Shown here in pieces: positions 28,463 to 29,073 of a stretch of 29,073 nt of DNA. Origin of the DNA: a virus; IMG/VR virus record IMGVR_UViG_3300009180_000162, positions 1 to 29,073 of that record. One strand, written 5' to 3'. How positions within the stretch are numbered: the stretch's first letter is position 1; each line of letters opens with the position of its first letter. The translations under genes were made by a program, and so were the position numbers. The notes beneath the pieces were generated by a model. That model made no database searches and was not told the DNA's origin. It saw nothing but the letters and a program-made list of their open reading frames with translations.

Positions 28463-29073
28463 ATGAGCAATAACCTGCTTACCATCTCCATGATCACCAA
28501 CGAAGCGTTGATGGTTTTGGAAAACGAATTGACTTTTACATCTGAAGTCGAGCGCAACTATGATGATCAGTTTTCTGTCAGTGGCGCGAAAATTGGTAAT
28601 ACCTTAAATGTACGCCGTCCTGGTCGTTTCATCGGTACTACTGGCCCAGCTTTGAACGTTGAAGACTTCAACGAGACAAGCGTTCCAGTGACCTTGAGCA
28701 CTCAGTTTCACGTTGACACTCAGTTCACCACCGCTGACCTTACCTTGTCTCTTGACCAATTCTCTAATCGTGTGTTGAAGCCTGCTGTCGCAGCTGTTGC
28801 CAACAAGATCGATTTTGACGGTCTGACAATGGCTAAGAACAGCACCGCCAACATCGTTGGTACTGCTGGTACACCTCCCACATCTTTGCTCACCTACTTG
28901 ACCGCTGGTGCTTACTTGGATTCAGAGGGCGCACCCCGTGATGGTCGTAGGTCTTGCATCGTTGAGCCTTTCACAGGCGCAACCATTGTGGACAGCTTGA
29001 AAGGTTTGTTTGTTCCCTCCGATGTGATCGGCAAGCAATACCAAAAAGGCATGATGGGCCGTGACTCTGCTGG
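28463..29073 (+). CDS. Major capsid protein, P22 gp5-like (3' end outside the window)
   Basis: Open frame from ATG 28463 to the window end, about 203 residues of an expected 400-430. The opening NLLTISMITNEALMVLENEL and the segment RRPGRF, then FHVDTQFTTADLTLSLDQFS, match P22-type coat proteins with the HK97 fold (N-arm, then E-loop region). A TAAGGAAATAAA ribosome-binding site and the promoter at 27437 predict strong expression. The rest of the gene should lie beyond base 29073. Confidence 0.88.
   Translation, partial: MSNNLLTISMITNEALMVLENELTFTSEVERNYDDQFSVSGAKIGNTLNVRRPGRFIGTTGPALNVEDFNETSVPVTLSTQFHVDTQFTTADLTLSLDQFSNRVLKPAVAAVANKIDFDGLTMAKNSTANIVGTAGTPPTSLLTYLTAGAYLDSEGAPRDGRRSCIVEPFTGATIVDSLKGLFVPSDVIGKQYQKGMMGRDSA

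Noticed and set aside
1-29073. Integrase, CI-type repressor, antirepressor, tRNA, CRISPR, reverse transcriptase or transposase
   Set aside because: Looked for on both strands by eye; no convincing example found. A missing region outside the window could hold some of them.

Overview
The window is most of the genome of a short-tailed, P22-like bacteriophage (podovirus morphology). The diagnostic set is a P22-type portal (about 708 aa), scaffold and gene-5-type coat protein, a gp4-like tail accessory factor, a gp10-like DNA-stabilisation protein and a block of ejection proteins. The gene order is terminase-portal-scaffold-coat at the right edge and gp4-gp10-fibres-ejection-lysis at the left edge. 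This is the continuous P22 order if the molecule is circular or circularly permuted and the window was cut inside or just after the coat gene. No integrase, CI-like repressor, tRNA or CRISPR was seen, so lysogeny is unproven. The host is probably a Gram-negative bacterium; gene styles (Erf plus YqaJ recombination, DUF1376 replication protein) would fit a freshwater betaproteobacterium, but that is inference.

Layout. 38-11901 (+): tail and ejection module: gp4, gp10, a GGTG-rich fibre, an AT-rich receptor-recognition cassette ending in a 920-aa Asp-box plus polyglycine adhesin, two small cupin-like proteins, then three ejection-type internal virion proteins. 11901-13504 (+): lysis cassette (small membrane protein, tail-anchored membrane protein, 3-TM holin, M15 peptidase endolysin). 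17466 down to 13495 (-): leftward early operon with small accessory genes, an Erf annealing protein, a YqaJ exonuclease, an SSB-like protein, an HNH protein, a winged-helix protein, then a second promoter driving five small genes. 17467-17608: divergent control region. 17609-20251 (+): Cro-like regulator, structured leader, DUF1376 initiator with iteron-like repeats, a putative helicase loader, VRR-NUC and HNH nucleases and tiny genes linked by ATGA/GTGA overlaps. 20259-22511 (+): moron-like small genes, including a ferritin-like protein, a GroES homologue and small basic proteins. 22508-23638: ParB-methyltransferase fusion. 23667 to the end (+): packaging and head genes.

The most interesting structure is regulatory. 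The leftward promoter region at 17486-17539 occurs a second time at 14500-14553. Each copy has a palindromic operator (TCAC-N4-GTGA) between the -35 and -10 elements and a hairpin at the predicted 5' end of the transcript; the hairpin stems differ by compensatory changes. A third operator lies at the rightward promoter of the Cro-like gene. At four predicted promoters an ATG starts exactly six bases after the -10 hexamer, so the transcripts are predicted to begin with AUG (leaderless genes, an alternative start, or a two-codon minigene). This suggests one coordinated early regulatory circuit built around the 59-aa Cro-like protein.

No stretch over 300 bases lacks a gene; the longest gaps (17467-17608 and 17789-17887) are described as control elements.
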